Positions 24,652-33,817 of a DNA stretch of 64,000 nt are shown here, piece after piece. The DNA is taken from assembly GCA_036557705.1 (NCBI GenBank), contig DATBHB010000141.1, positions 9,159-73,158 of the forward strand. The letters run 5' to 3'. The first letter of the stretch is position 1. Each line of letters opens with the position of its first letter. Both the position numbers and the translations under genes were made by a program. The notes beneath the pieces were generated by a model. It worked only from the letters and a program-made list of their open reading frames with translations, had not been told where the DNA came from and made no database searches. Origin of the DNA: VAZQ01 sp036557705. GTDB lineage: Bacteria; Pseudomonadota; Alphaproteobacteria; Rhizobiales; Xanthobacteraceae.

Positions 24652-26454
24652 TCACACATCCACCTTGAGCGCCGCGATGAACGCCTCCTGGGGGATATCG
24701 ACCTTGCCGAACTGGCGCATGCGCTTCTTGCCTTCCTTCTGCTTCTCCAGAAGCTTGCGCTTGCGCGTCACATCGCCACCATAGCATTTTGCGGTCACAT
24801 CCTTGCGGAAGGCACGCACCGTTTCGCGGGCGATGACTTTCCCGCCGATGGCGGCCTGGATCGGCACCTGGAACATATGCGGTGGAATAAGTTCCTTGAG
24901 TTTTTCGGCCATGGCGCGGCCGCGGTTCTCGGCGCGGGTGCGATGCACCAGCATTGAGAGCGCATCGACCGGCTCGCCGTTGACCAGCATCTGCAGCTTG
25001 ACCAGGTCGGACGGGCGATAATCGCTGAGCTGATAATCGAAGGAGGCATATCCTTTAGAAACCGATTTCAGCCGGTCGTAGAAGTCGAACACGACCTCGT
25101 TGAGCGGCAGGTCATATTTCACCATGGCGCGACTGCCCACGTAGGTGAGTTCGACCTGGATGCCGCGGCGGTCCTGGCAAAGCTTGAGCACGCTGCCCAG
25201 GTATTCATCCGGAGTGAGAATGGTCGCCCGGATCCACGGCTCGTCGATCTCCTTGACGTGCACCGGATCCGGCATGTCCACGGGATTGTGGATCTCTACC
25301 TCTTTGCCGTTGGTGAGCTTGATCTTGTAGATCACTGACGGTGCAGTCGCGATCAGGTCGAGATTGAACTCGCGCGCCAGCCGCTCCTGGATGATTTCAA
25401 GATGCAGCAGGCCGAGGAAGCCGCAGCGGAATCCGAATCCCAGCGCCGCCGATGTTTCCATTTCGTAGGTAAAGCTTGCGTCATTGAGGCGCAGCCGGCC
25501 CATGGCGGCGCGCAACTGCTCGAAATTCGCGGCGTCGACCGGGAACAATCCACAGAACACGACCGGAACCGCCGGGCGGAATCCCGGCAGCGGCTCAGCG
25601 ACCGGTTTCTTGTCGTCCGTGATGGTGTCGCCGACCCGGGTGTCGGCAACCTCCTTGATCGAGGCGGTTAAGAAGCCGATCTCGCCGGGACCGAGCTGGT
25701 CTGTATTGGCCATTTTCGGGGTGAAGACGCCGACGCGGTCGACATCATAGGCGGCGCCAGTGCCCATCATGCGGATGCGCTGGCCCTTCCGGAGCACGCC
25801 GTCGACGATACGAAGGAGAACCACGACACCGAGATAGCTGTCGTACCAGCTGTCGACGAGCAGGGCCTTGAGCGGGGCTGCGGCGTCTCCCTTCGGAGGC
25901 GGGAGCCGAGTGACGATCGCTTCGAGCACCTCGGGAACGTTGAGGCCGGTCTTGGCCGAGATCAGGATCGCGTTCGAGGCGTCAAGCCCGATCACGTCCT
26001 CGATCTGCTCCTTTACCGCCTCGGGAGCAGCCGCCGGCAGATCGATCTTGTTGAGCACCGGGACGACTTCGTGGTTGTTGTCGATCGCCTGGTACACATT
26101 GGCGAGCGTCTGCGCTTCCACTCCCTGGGAGGCGTCGACCACGAGCAGCGAGCCCTCGCAGGCGGCAAGCGATCGGTTGACCTCATAGGCAAAATCGACG
26201 TGGCCGGGGGTGTCGATCAGATTGAGGACGTAATCCCTGCCGTCGCGTCCCCGATATTTGAGCCGGACCGTCTGCGCCTTGATGGTGATCCCGCGCTCGC
26301 GCTCGATGTCCATGGAATCGAGGACCTGCTCGACCATTTCGCGGTTGTCGAGCGCTCCGGTGAGCTCGATCAATCGGTCCGCGAGCGTCGACTTGCCGTG
26401 GTCGATGTGCGCGATAATGGAAAAATTTCGGATATTCTCTACCGCCGCCTTCAT
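24652..26454 (-). CDS. lepA: Elongation factor 4 (LepA)
   Basis: A 600 aa translational GTPase that acts on the ribosome (back-translocation or initiation quality under stress). G-motifs are complete: AHIDHGKST (G1), DTPGHVDF (G3), NKIDLP (G4). The LepA-specific C-terminal domain ends with GGDVTRKRKLLEKQKEGKKR, the basic stretch that contacts tRNA. E. coli LepA is 599 aa, so the start at 26454 (MKAAVENIRN) is right, and the longer frame to 26505 would overlap ahcY. It follows ahcY by 47 bases on the same strand. Confidence 0.97.
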   Translation of the reverse strand: MKAAVENIRNFSIIAHIDHGKSTLADRLIELTGALDNREMVEQVLDSMDIERERGITIKAQTVRLKYRGRDGRDYVLNLIDTPGHVDFAYEVNRSLAACEGSLLVVDASQGVEAQTLANVYQAIDNNHEVVPVLNKIDLPAAAPEAVKEQIEDVIGLDASNAILISAKTGLNVPEVLEAIVTRLPPPKGDAAAPLKALLVDSWYDSYLGVVVLLRIVDGVLRKGQRIRMMGTGAAYDVDRVGVFTPKMANTDQLGPGEIGFLTASIKEVADTRVGDTITDDKKPVAEPLPGFRPAVPVVFCGLFPVDAANFEQLRAAMGRLRLNDASFTYEMETSAALGFGFRCGFLGLLHLEIIQERLAREFNLDLIATAPSVIYKIKLTNGKEVEIHNPVDMPDPVHVKEIDEPWIRATILTPDEYLGSVLKLCQDRRGIQVELTYVGSRAMVKYDLPLNEVVFDFYDRLKSVSKGYASFDYQLSDYRPSDLVKLQMLVNGEPVDALSMLVHRTRAENRGRAMAEKLKELIPPHMFQVPIQAAIGGKVIARETVRAFRKDVTAKCYGGDVTRKRKLLEKQKEGKKRMRQFGKVDIPQEAFIAALKVDV

Positions 26455-26501
26455 GGGCGGCAGATAACATCCGAGTGCCGGACCGGCAAGCGCAGCGCCG
26501 C

Positions 26502-27929
26502 TCAATACCGATAATGGTCCGGCTTGAACGGCCCCTCAGGCGATACACCGATATAATTCGCCTGCTGCTCGTTGAGCTTCGTCAGCTTGACACCGATCTT
26601 GTCGAGGTGCAGCCGCGCGACCTTCTCATCGAGTTGCTTGGGCAGCGTATAGACCCTCTTTTCGTATTTGCCGGGATGGGTCCACAGCTCGATCTGAGCC
26701 AGCGTCTGGTTGGTAAACGATGACGACATCACGAAGCTCGGGTGCCCCATGGCATTGCCGAGATTCACCAGCCGGCCTTCCGAGAGCAGGATGATTCGTT
26801 TTCCGTCCGGGAACTCGATTTCATCGACTTGCGGCTTGACGTTGATCCATTTGTAATTGCGCAGTGCGCCCACCTGAATCTCACTGTCGAAATGGCCGAT
26901 ATTGGCGACGATTGCCCGATGCTTCATCTTGCGCATGTGCTCGATCGTGATCACGTCGATGTTGCCCGTGGCGGTCACGAAAATGTCGGCTCGCGACGCG
27001 GCATCCTCCATCGTGGTGACTTCGTAGCCTTCCATCGCCGCTTGAAGCGCGCAGATCGGATCGATCTCGGCGACAAGCACGCGGCAGCCGGCCTGGCGCA
27101 GAGAGGCGGCCGAGCCTTTGCCGACATCGCCGAAGCCTGCAACCATGGCGACCTTGCCGGCCATCATCACATCGGTGCCGCGCCGGATGCCGTCGACCAG
27201 CGACTCGCGGCAGCCATAGAGATTGTCGAATTTCGACTTGGTCACGCTGTCGTTTACGTTGATCGCCGGCCACAGCAGGGTGCCGTTCTTCATCATCTCG
27301 TAGAGCCGATGCACGCCGGTCGTGGTCTCCTCGGTCACTCCGCGGATTGCCTTGCCGTTGCGGTTGTACCAGCCCGGGGCATCCTTGAGACGTTTTTTTA
27401 TCGCGGCAAAGAGCACCTGCTCCTCGTCGTTTTGCGCCTGGTCGAGGAATTTCGCGTCGCCGTTTTCCGCGCGTACGCCGAGGTGAATGAGCAGCGTCGC
27501 GTCGCCGCCGTCGTCGAGGATCATGTTGGGCGTGCCGCCGTCGCTCCATTCGAAGATTCGATGAGTGTATTCCCAATAATCCTGGAGCGACTCGCCCTTG
27601 ACGGCAAAGACCGGCGTGCCGCCGGCCGCGACGGCGGCAGCGGCATGGTCCTGCGTCGAATAGATATTGCAGGACGCCCAGCGCACGTCGGCCCCGAGCG
27701 CCCGCAGCGTCTCGATGAGCACCGCGGTTTGGATTGTCATGTGCAGCGAGCCGGCGATGCGAGCGCCTCGAAGCGGCTGCTTCGGTCCGAATTCGGCGCG
27801 CGTCGCCATCAGGCCCGGCATCTCGGTCTCGGCAATCGCGATTTCCTTCCGCCCCCATTCGGCGAGAGTTATGTCTTTGACAACGTGGTCCGGAATGGCG
27901 GTCCTGGCTGCTTTTGCGGCAGTGGTCAT
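26502..27929 (-). CDS. ahcY: S-adenosylhomocysteine hydrolase
   Basis: A 475 aa enzyme that splits S-adenosylhomocysteine to adenosine and homocysteine, in the cytoplasm as a tetramer with bound NAD. Visible marks: GARIAGSLHMTIQTAVLIET, SCNIYSTQDHAAAA, the NAD loop GFGDVGKGSA, and the C-terminal PDHYRY whose lysine and tyrosine reach the NAD of the neighbour. It includes the about 40-residue insert usual in alphaproteobacterial forms (around QAQNDEEQVLFAAIKKRL). The start at 27929 follows AAGGA by six bases on the reverse strand; a GTG-type extension is unlikely. I looked for SAM or SAH riboswitch features upstream and saw none. Confidence 0.96.
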   Translation of the reverse strand: MTTAAKAARTAIPDHVVKDITLAEWGRKEIAIAETEMPGLMATRAEFGPKQPLRGARIAGSLHMTIQTAVLIETLRALGADVRWASCNIYSTQDHAAAAVAAGGTPVFAVKGESLQDYWEYTHRIFEWSDGGTPNMILDDGGDATLLIHLGVRAENGDAKFLDQAQNDEEQVLFAAIKKRLKDAPGWYNRNGKAIRGVTEETTTGVHRLYEMMKNGTLLWPAINVNDSVTKSKFDNLYGCRESLVDGIRRGTDVMMAGKVAMVAGFGDVGKGSAASLRQAGCRVLVAEIDPICALQAAMEGYEVTTMEDAASRADIFVTATGNIDVITIEHMRKMKHRAIVANIGHFDSEIQVGALRNYKWINVKPQVDEIEFPDGKRIILLSEGRLVNLGNAMGHPSFVMSSSFTNQTLAQIELWTHPGKYEKRVYTLPKQLDEKVARLHLDKIGVKLTKLNEQQANYIGVSPEGPFKPDHYRY

Positions 27930-28075
27930 GGCGTTCCTTGCACCCGAGCGGCCTGTCGAATCGGTGGTCGGCAAGCCCGCCTATAGCAGCAATGACAGGC
28001 TTGCGGCCACAATAGAACCGGCTGGCGTGTGATTTTGGCGGATCATCTGCCGGAGCAAGACGTTAGTGATGCATA

Positions 28076-28708
28076 ATGGCCGCGAACGGTGAGACATCCC
28101 CGGTTCGGTTTCGGACGCTCAAGGCCCTCGCCCGGGCAGAAGCCGAATGCACCCGCTGCCCGCTTTATCAATTTGCGACCCAGGTCGTTCCGGGGGAGGG
28201 CGCTGTGGATGCGCGGCTTATGCTGGTCGGCGAGCAGCCCGGCGACAAGGAAGACATCGCCGGAAAGCCATTCGTGGGACCGGCGGGGCGAATTCTCGAT
28301 CAGGCCCTAGAAGACGCAGGGATCGCACGCGACGATGCTTTCGTGACCAACGCCGTGAAGCATTTCAAGCACGAAATGCGCGGGAAACGGCGCTTGCACA
28401 AGCGACCGAACGCGTACGAGATCGACCGCTGCAAATGGTGGCTGGACCACGAGCGCGCGCTGGTCAAACCGGCGGCAATCGTCGCGCTCGGCGCCACAGC
28501 GGCGCGCAGCCTGTTCGGCCGGGTTGCGACCATCGCCCGGATGCGGGGGCAGGCTCACCTGCTGGCTGACGGAACTGCGGCCTTCGTTACCATCCATCCA
28601 TCGTGGTTGTTGCGGATCGAGGATGCGGACGACAAAGCGCGCGAATACCGCAATTTTGTTGCCGATCTGCGACACGCCGCCAAGGTCCTGGCGGAGCGGG
28701 CGGCGTAG
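28076..28708 (+). CDS. udgX: UdgX-type uracil-DNA-binding protein (family 4 UDG relative)
   Basis: A 210 aa uracil-DNA glycosylase superfamily protein. Motif A is GEQPGDKED (residues 52-60), motif B HPSWLLR. Between them it has GKRRLHKRPN with His108 in the KRRIH-type loop that defines UdgX, whose histidine becomes covalently joined to the abasic sugar after uracil removal, as shown for Mycobacterium smegmatis UdgX. Cysteines C25 and C28 (CTRC) and C119 fit iron-sulfur ligands. Here the loop has leucine instead of isoleucine (KRRLH). The gene is divergent from ahcY and converges with the HPr gene, ending six bases from it. Start ATG 28076. Confidence 0.88.
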   Translation: MAANGETSPVRFRTLKALARAEAECTRCPLYQFATQVVPGEGAVDARLMLVGEQPGDKEDIAGKPFVGPAGRILDQALEDAGIARDDAFVTNAVKHFKHEMRGKRRLHKRPNAYEIDRCKWWLDHERALVKPAAIVALGATAARSLFGRVATIARMRGQAHLLADGTAAFVTIHPSWLLRIEDADDKAREYRNFVADLRHAAKVLAERAA

Positions 28709-28713
28709 CTCGG

Positions 28714-29034
28714 CTATTCCTGTTCCGTAAAGCGGCCGGAGACGAGATTCGCAAGCGCCTCGACGACCTCGGCGGCCTGGGGCCCGGCCGCCTCGATGGT
28801 GATTGAGGTGCCGGGGCCGGCGGCAAGCATCATCAACCCCATGATGGATGTGCCGCCCACGCGTTCGCCGCCGCGCGTGACCCAGACCTCGGCATCAAAT
28901 TGCTCAACCGTCTGCACAAACTTGGCCGAAGCGCGCGCGTGCAGCCCTTTCTTGTTGCAGATTTCAACAATGCGCACGACGGCGCCCTCGGCTCGGCTGC
29001 CGCTGGCGTCAGACGCGTCGGCCATATTGATCAT
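28714..29034 (-). CDS. ptsH: HPr phosphocarrier protein
   Basis: A 106 aa HPr-like carrier. The active-site histidine is H32 in KKGLHARASAKF and the regulatory serine is S63 in GGTSIMGLMML, 31 residues apart as in classic HPr (His15 and Ser46). The N-terminus is about 15 residues longer than usual. Its start ATG overlaps the stop of the EIIA gene in ATGA (29031-29034), pointing to coupled translation; ATG 29025 is an alternative. Together with HprK it forms the alphaproteobacterial regulatory phosphorelay. No sugar permease is near. Confidence 0.92.
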   Translation of the reverse strand: MINMADASDASGSRAEGAVVRIVEICNKKGLHARASAKFVQTVEQFDAEVWVTRGGERVGGTSIMGLMMLAAGPGTSITIEAAGPQAAEVVEALANLVSGRFTEQE

Positions 29035-29432
29035 TTCCCGCTGAGGACGCGGCTGGCAATGGTGACGTATTTGCGCCCTGCATCCTGGGCGGCGGCAACG
29101 GCCTCGTTGAGAGGATATTCCTCGCGCACCTTCGCCAATTTGACCAGCATCGGCAGATTGATGCCGGCCACGACTTCCACTTTCGGGCGGGCCATGACCG
29201 ATATCGCAAGGTTTGACGGCGTGCCGCCGAACATGTCGGTGAGGATGGCGACGCCCTCGCCGCTGTCGACGCGCTTGACGGCCTCGATGATATCCTTGCG
29301 GCGCTGCTCGATGTCGTCCTCGGGCCCGATAGTCACAGCTTCGATCTGCTGCTGCGGGCCCATCACGTGTTCGAGCGCCGAACGAAATTCCACGGCGAGC
29401 CGACCGTGCGTGACTATCACAACGCCAATCAT
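29031..29432 (-). CDS. PTS EIIA component, mannose family
   Basis: A 133 aa EIIA-Man-type protein, probably cytoplasmic. It accepts phosphate from HPr at His9 (VVIVTHGRLAVEF); the second active-site part is AILTDMFGGTPSN with the expected aspartate. No IIB, IIC or IID gene is seen, so it should be regulatory rather than for transport, as known in Brucella and Sinorhizobium. The start at 29432 (MIGVVIVTHG) fits the family; a longer frame to 29582 adds unrelated residues. It overlaps HPr by four bases and follows hprK by 199 bases. Confidence 0.92.
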   Translation of the reverse strand: MIGVVIVTHGRLAVEFRSALEHVMGPQQQIEAVTIGPEDDIEQRRKDIIEAVKRVDSGEGVAILTDMFGGTPSNLAISVMARPKVEVVAGINLPMLVKLAKVREEYPLNEAVAAAQDAGRKYVTIASRVLSGK

Positions 29433-29631
29433 CGGACGATCCGCAGACAAATGGCCGTTGCACCGCACGAAAGGTGCGCCATTTTGACTATCCGAACCTC
29501 GGACGCAAGGGGATTTCTGGTTAATATCCATCAATGCTGCATCGCAATATTTGCCCTGCCGAGCCGGTTTATACAAGGGCACGCATCAAAAACGGCCACA
29601 GGGGGGCACAGCTTCGGGCCTCACAGGGGAG

Positions 29632-30084
29632 TCAGGCCGAAGCTGCATCGGTTCCAAGCCAGTTCAGGACCATGTCCAAGCTGTTCTCGCCAACCGCAAC
29701 GGGAAGACGGGGCAGGGTGACCCCTTCAATGAGCGTTTCGCGCCGGTCGGCTTCGGGCAGCCGTTGTGCGTCCAAGGTCGCGAGATCCACGACCCACCCA
29801 ACCACCGCAACCGGCTCGTAAGGCAGCCGCCGGATGCCAACGCCGTGCGCCTCGATAAGCCCGGCGAGAGCAGGCGCCGGCCGTGCCAGCACCCGCCCGT
29901 GGCGGGCCTCCAGTTGTACCCGGTCGTCGGCCACGAGGCGCGCCATCCGCAAGTGGCCGGCCTGCGCTGCCCTGATAAGTCCAAGTGCGAGGCGCGACTT
30001 GCCCGAACCTGCCGGTCCGCGAATGAGGATTGCGCGCGCGCCCACGAGAACGACGCTGCCGTGAACGGTGGGCGCATCCTCCAT
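29632..30084 (-). CDS. hprK: HPr kinase/phosphorylase, short alphaproteobacterial form
   Basis: A 150 aa protein corresponding only to the C-terminal kinase domain of Firmicute HprK (about 310 aa). The P-loop is GPAGSGKS at residues 23-30, followed by LVADDRVQLEARHGRVL, which carries the acidic residues and resembles the HprK signature. It phosphorylates a serine on HPr and can reverse this. The start ATG overlaps the chvG stop in TGATG by one base, so production should be tied to that of the sensor kinase. The short form is standard in Hyphomicrobiales. Confidence 0.92.
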   Translation of the reverse strand: MEDAPTVHGSVVLVGARAILIRGPAGSGKSRLALGLIRAAQAGHLRMARLVADDRVQLEARHGRVLARPAPALAGLIEAHGVGIRRLPYEPVAVVGWVVDLATLDAQRLPEADRRETLIEGVTLPRLPVAVGENSLDMVLNWLGTDAASA

Positions 30085-31841
30085 CACAGGGCCGGCAGAC
30101 GCACGATGAAGCGTGCTCCCAGCACGTCGTTGGGATCCGCCGTCCGCGGGTTCATGCGATTTTCGACCCAAAGGCGGCCGCCATGCGCTTCGACGATCTG
30201 CTTCGATATCGACAAGCCAAGTCCGGAGTTCTGGCCGAAACCCTGGTGCGGTCGATCAGTGTAGAAGCGCTCGAAGATTTTTTCCATGGCTTCCGGGCGC
30301 ACGCCGGGGCCGTCGTCGTCAACGAGGATCTCGATTTCGGTCCGCAGCCGGCGGCAAGTCAGCCGCGCGCTGCCTCCTTCGGGCGAAAACGAGCGGGCGT
30401 TGTCGATCAGGTTATTGAACACCTGTCCGAGCCGCGAATCGTGCCCCAGCACCTGGAACGAATAAGGTCCGGCGCCTTCAAAATCCAATTTCACGGATAC
30501 GTCCAGATCGTGGCGAATCTCGTTTGCAATCCGCACGACTGTCGTAAGCATTTTCTTCAGGTCAACGGATGCGGCGTCCTGGCGCTGCATCTCGGCATCG
30601 AGCCTGCTCGCGTCCGCAATGTCCGAGATCAAACGGTCGAGCCGCCCCACGTCGTGTTTGACCACCGCAAGAAGTCGCGCGCGACTTTCGTCGGTTTTGG
30701 CGAGGGGAAAAGTTTCCACCGCCGAGCGCAGCGAGGTGAGTGGATTCTTGAGCTCGTGGGCAACATCGGCCGCGAATCTCTCGATCGCTTCGATTCGGCT
30801 GTAGAGTGCACCGGTCATGTCCCGCAGCGAGGCGGAGAGATGCCCGATTTCATCACTGCGCGTGGTAAAATCAGGTATCTCGACGCGCGAACGAATGCGA
30901 CGGCGCACGACTTGCGCAGCGTGGGCCAAGCGTCGCATCGGACCGGCAATCGTCCCGGCGAGCAGAAACGAAAGCACGACCATAACGCCGGCTGCGACCA
31001 GGAACACTTTGAAGATCGCGAGCCTTTCCGCTGTGACCATGTCGTCGATATCGGCGCCCTGGGTAGAGAGCATCAGCGCCCCGCGAACCGCGCGGAAGCG
31101 CTGCACCGGAACGGCGACCGAAACGATCACTTCGGCGCGTTCGTTGATCCGCACCATGCTCGACTTCAATCCGAGCAGAGCCTGCTGAACCTCCTCGTAA
31201 CCGGGGCCGTTCAGCTCCCGGTATGTCGGCAGATCACCCTTGGCGAGCCAGCGCCGGAGCGCCATCCAGCGCCGCTCCAGATAGCTGGGATTCTCAGCGT
31301 CCGGCGGCGGCAGATCGAGACGCAGCACGTCATAGAGCGTTCGGCTGTCGAGAATTAGCGCGCCGTCACGATCGTAGATTCGAGCCCGCGTATTGGTCGG
31401 CGATACCAGCCTGCGCAGTATCGGCCCGATTCGCTCCGGATTGATGGAGAAATCCGACTGCGCGTCATCCGAAGGATTATAGGTTTCGCCCGGCTGCAGG
31501 TCGAGCAGCCGCTCGGGCTCCATCGTCATATTGTCGGCATCGGCCGTGGCCGATGCCGCAATGGCTGCCGCGATGATTTCGCCCTGCACCAAGAGGCTCT
31601 GGATGCGGGCATCAATCAATCCGGCACGAAACTGGGAGAGATAGAGAATGCCGACGACGAGTGCGAGCAGGCCGGCCAAGTTGAGGAAGAGGATTCTCCG
31701 GGTGAGGCTTGACAGGCTGAGATGAACGAAGAACTCCCAGGCGCGGCTGCCGATGCCCGCCGAATGAGAGCGCAAACTGCTCTCGTCGTGCCGTTCGGGC
31801 TCGACGCGGTCTTGGATCAACCCCGGAGTTCTCTCGAGCAC
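30084..31841 (-). CDS. chvG: Sensor histidine kinase ChvG (ExoS/BvrS)
   Basis: A 585 aa inner-membrane kinase of the ChvG/ExoS/BvrS kind that senses acidity and envelope state. It has helix 1 near residues 50-70 (ILFLNLAGLLALVVGILYL), a periplasmic part of about 200 residues, helix 2 near 275-297, a HAMP region (GPMRRLAHAAQVVRRR), the H-box FAADVAHELKNPLTSL, the N-box FNNLIDNARSFSP and G-boxes DDDGPGV and GLGLSISKQIVEAHGG. A frame start at 31841 gives an N-terminal extension of about 45 residues; starts further in are possible. It is 94 bases downstream of chvI and overlaps hprK by one base. Confidence 0.93.
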   Translation of the reverse strand: MLERTPGLIQDRVEPERHDESSLRSHSAGIGSRAWEFFVHLSLSSLTRRILFLNLAGLLALVVGILYLSQFRAGLIDARIQSLLVQGEIIAAAIAASATADADNMTMEPERLLDLQPGETYNPSDDAQSDFSINPERIGPILRRLVSPTNTRARIYDRDGALILDSRTLYDVLRLDLPPPDAENPSYLERRWMALRRWLAKGDLPTYRELNGPGYEEVQQALLGLKSSMVRINERAEVIVSVAVPVQRFRAVRGALMLSTQGADIDDMVTAERLAIFKVFLVAAGVMVVLSFLLAGTIAGPMRRLAHAAQVVRRRIRSRVEIPDFTTRSDEIGHLSASLRDMTGALYSRIEAIERFAADVAHELKNPLTSLRSAVETFPLAKTDESRARLLAVVKHDVGRLDRLISDIADASRLDAEMQRQDAASVDLKKMLTTVVRIANEIRHDLDVSVKLDFEGAGPYSFQVLGHDSRLGQVFNNLIDNARSFSPEGGSARLTCRRLRTEIEILVDDDGPGVRPEAMEKIFERFYTDRPHQGFGQNSGLGLSISKQIVEAHGGRLWVENRMNPRTADPNDVLGARFIVRLPAL

Positions 31842-31935
31842 GTTTCCTCTGCTGGTTGCACGCCCCGCTCGCCGGCATCCAGCGCCAATCGGCCGGTTCC
31901 GTCAGTTGCCAAAGACGGTTGCCGCGCCGAAATCC

Positions 31936-32634
31936 TTACATCTCCTTGAAGCGGTACCCCACCCCGTACAATGTCTCGATCATATCGAAGTCGTCGTCGG
32001 TCGATTTGAATTTCTTGCGCAACCTCTTAATGTGACTGTCGATAGTTCGATCGTCAACATAAACCTGATCGTCATAAGCCGCGTCCATCAGCGCATTACG
32101 GCTCTTCACCACCCCGGGGCGGCTTGCCAGCGCCTGCAGGATAAGAAACTCCGTGACCGTGAGAGTCACCGGCTCATTTTTCCAGGTGCAGGTGTGGCGT
32201 TCCGGATCCATGCGCAATTGCCCGCGCTCCAGCACCTTTGCGTCGGTTTCCTTCGGGGCCGAGCCGTCCTTCGGACTCGAACGACGCAATACCGCCTTGA
32301 CCCGTTCGACGAGGAGCCGCTGTGAAAACGGCTTGCGGATGAAATCGTCGGCTCCCATTTTGAGGCCGAACAGTTCATCGATCTCCTCGTCTTTTGAGGT
32401 GAGAAAGATTACCGGCACGTCGGATTTCTGGCGCAGACGACGCAGGGTCTCCATCCCGTCCATGCGCGGCATCTTGATGTCAAGTATGGCGAGATCGGGC
32501 GGTGACGTCTTGAATCCGTCGAGGGCGGAAGCCCCGTCGGTATATGTCATGATCCGATAACCCTCGGCCTCAAGCGCAATTGAGACGGAGGTTAGAATGT
32601 TCCGGTCGTCGTCGACGAGCGCGATGGTTGGCAT
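31936..32634 (-). CDS. chvI: Response regulator ChvI (ExoR-linked OmpR family)
   Basis: A 232 aa OmpR/PhoB-type regulator. The receiver domain has VDDDRN at the start, phospho-acceptor aspartate in LAILDIKMPRMDG and the lysine in FIRKPFSQ. The winged-helix DNA-binding domain includes LTVTEFLILQALASRPG and DRTIDSHIKRLRKKF. It works with ChvG. The start at 32634 (MPTIALVDDD) is used; an in-frame extension to 32793 is not family-like. It is divergent from the HugZ-like gene, which is followed by pckA. In Hyphomicrobiales this locus order is conserved. Confidence 0.95.
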   Translation of the reverse strand: MPTIALVDDDRNILTSVSIALEAEGYRIMTYTDGASALDGFKTSPPDLAILDIKMPRMDGMETLRRLRQKSDVPVIFLTSKDEEIDELFGLKMGADDFIRKPFSQRLLVERVKAVLRRSSPKDGSAPKETDAKVLERGQLRMDPERHTCTWKNEPVTLTVTEFLILQALASRPGVVKSRNALMDAAYDDQVYVDDRTIDSHIKRLRKKFKSTDDDFDMIETLYGVGYRFKEM

Positions 32635-32862
32635 AACCCCTATCCCCGTGCTGCCCCCCGTCCCCTCGTCCTTGAAGCCCGCAAAGCTAGGCCGAAGTGT
32701 GACTATTCCTCGACAAACCCGTGATTCGTCAAGGGCTTTGGCAGCATACCCGCGTTGCAGTCTCGCGCCAACCCCACCCTGGGATGAACGCAATCCGGGG
32801 GTCGGAACTCCTCAAACTCGGTCCTACCCTGTCCGCCAACATCTGCCGATCTGGAGGCACCC

Positions 32863-33588
32863 GTGAAGCTAACGGCCCAATTTGACCCCAAATCCTCCGC
32901 GAAGAAAATCCTGCGTGAAGGCCGGAGCGGGGCTCTGGCGACGCTAATGCAAGGGTCAGGCGATCCCTACTGCTCCCTGGTCAACGTGGCAACTGCGGCT
33001 GAGGGATCCCCCCTGCTGTTGATATCGAGCCTCGCGGTGCACACCAGGAATATCCTGGCTGACCCGCGCGTATCATTGATGATCGACGAGCGCAAGCCGG
33101 GCGATCCGCTGGAAGGGGCTCGGATCATGTTGATGGGAACAGTGACGGCGGCTGGCGAGAACGAGGTTCGGTGGCGCTATCTCCGGCGTCAGCCGGAAGC
33201 CGAAATGTATGCGAGCTTCGGCGATTTTTCCTTCTACAGGATGGCGCTTAAGGGCGCGCACCTCGTTGCCGGGTTCGGCCGCATCGTCGACCTCAAGCCG
33301 GAGGACATTTTGACCCCGACCGAGGACGCCGCTGACCTGATTGCGGCGGAGCCTGAGATCATCGCTCACATGAACGAGGATCACGCCGACGCCTGCCGGC
33401 TCTATGCCACGAAATTGCTTGGCGCTCAGGAGGCTGCCTGGCGCTGCGTGGGGTGCGACCCCGAAGGGCTTGAACTCCAGTTCGAGCGGACGGCTCTGCG
33501 CCTCGCCTTCCCGCAGCGCGTTCGCTCTCCCGGCGTGCTGCGTCAGCTTCTCAAGCAGCTAGCCGAACAGGCGCGTGCAGCAGCCTGA
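32863..33588 (+). CDS. HugZ-like pyridoxamine-phosphate-oxidase-fold protein with DUF2470
   Basis: A 241 aa two-domain protein. Residues 1-150 are a split-barrel flavin-binding-type domain (SGALATLMQGSGDPYCSLVN, DPRVSLMIDERKPGDP, ARIMLMGTV). Residues 165-235 are DUF2470 (IIAHMNEDHADACRLYA), a heme-binding partner domain in HugZ heme oxygenases. It may break down or handle heme. Start GTG 33588-strand-5' at 32863 follows GGAGG closely. It is divergent from chvI and upstream of pckA, separated by 229 bases. True HugZ activity is not proven by sequence. Confidence 0.82.
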   Translation: MKLTAQFDPKSSAKKILREGRSGALATLMQGSGDPYCSLVNVATAAEGSPLLLISSLAVHTRNILADPRVSLMIDERKPGDPLEGARIMLMGTVTAAGENEVRWRYLRRQPEAEMYASFGDFSFYRMALKGAHLVAGFGRIVDLKPEDILTPTEDAADLIAAEPEIIAHMNEDHADACRLYATKLLGAQEAAWRCVGCDPEGLELQFERTALRLAFPQRVRSPGVLRQLLKQLAEQARAAA

Positions 33589-33807
33589 GAAACAAGTGGC
33601 CCGATTGCAGTGCAACATAAAACATTCCGTCACGTGCATGCGAGACAGTCACGCGATTGTGTCGCGCATCCGGCGGTAAGCCGACGGACTTGGCAGAAGG
33701 CATGATCCCCACTATAGCTCGCGCGGGGTTTGCGTAGGAGCTATAATAAAGCCAGCCGCGCCTAGACGCGGCAGCGAGGGAGGGCTCCGGCTGCGCCGGC
33801 GTCGAGT

Positions 33808-33812
33808 GGAGG
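33808..33812 (+). promoter_or_regulatory. Ribosome-binding site that decides the pckA start
   Basis: GGAGG lies five bases before GTG 33818. A second in-frame GTG at 33806 overlaps this site, so 33818 is the better start. Confidence 0.7.
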
Positions 33813-33817
33813 TCTTC

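Noticed and set aside
26742..27986. 414-codon forward open frame opposite ahcY
   Set aside because: Shadow of ahcY; composition is that of a complement frame.
27930..28075. SAM or SAH riboswitch upstream of ahcY
   Set aside because: Only a short leader; I could not trace the conserved cores or a matching pseudoknot.
30030..31358. 442-codon forward open frame opposite chvG
   Set aside because: Antisense to an intact histidine kinase; no start signal and no recognisable motif.
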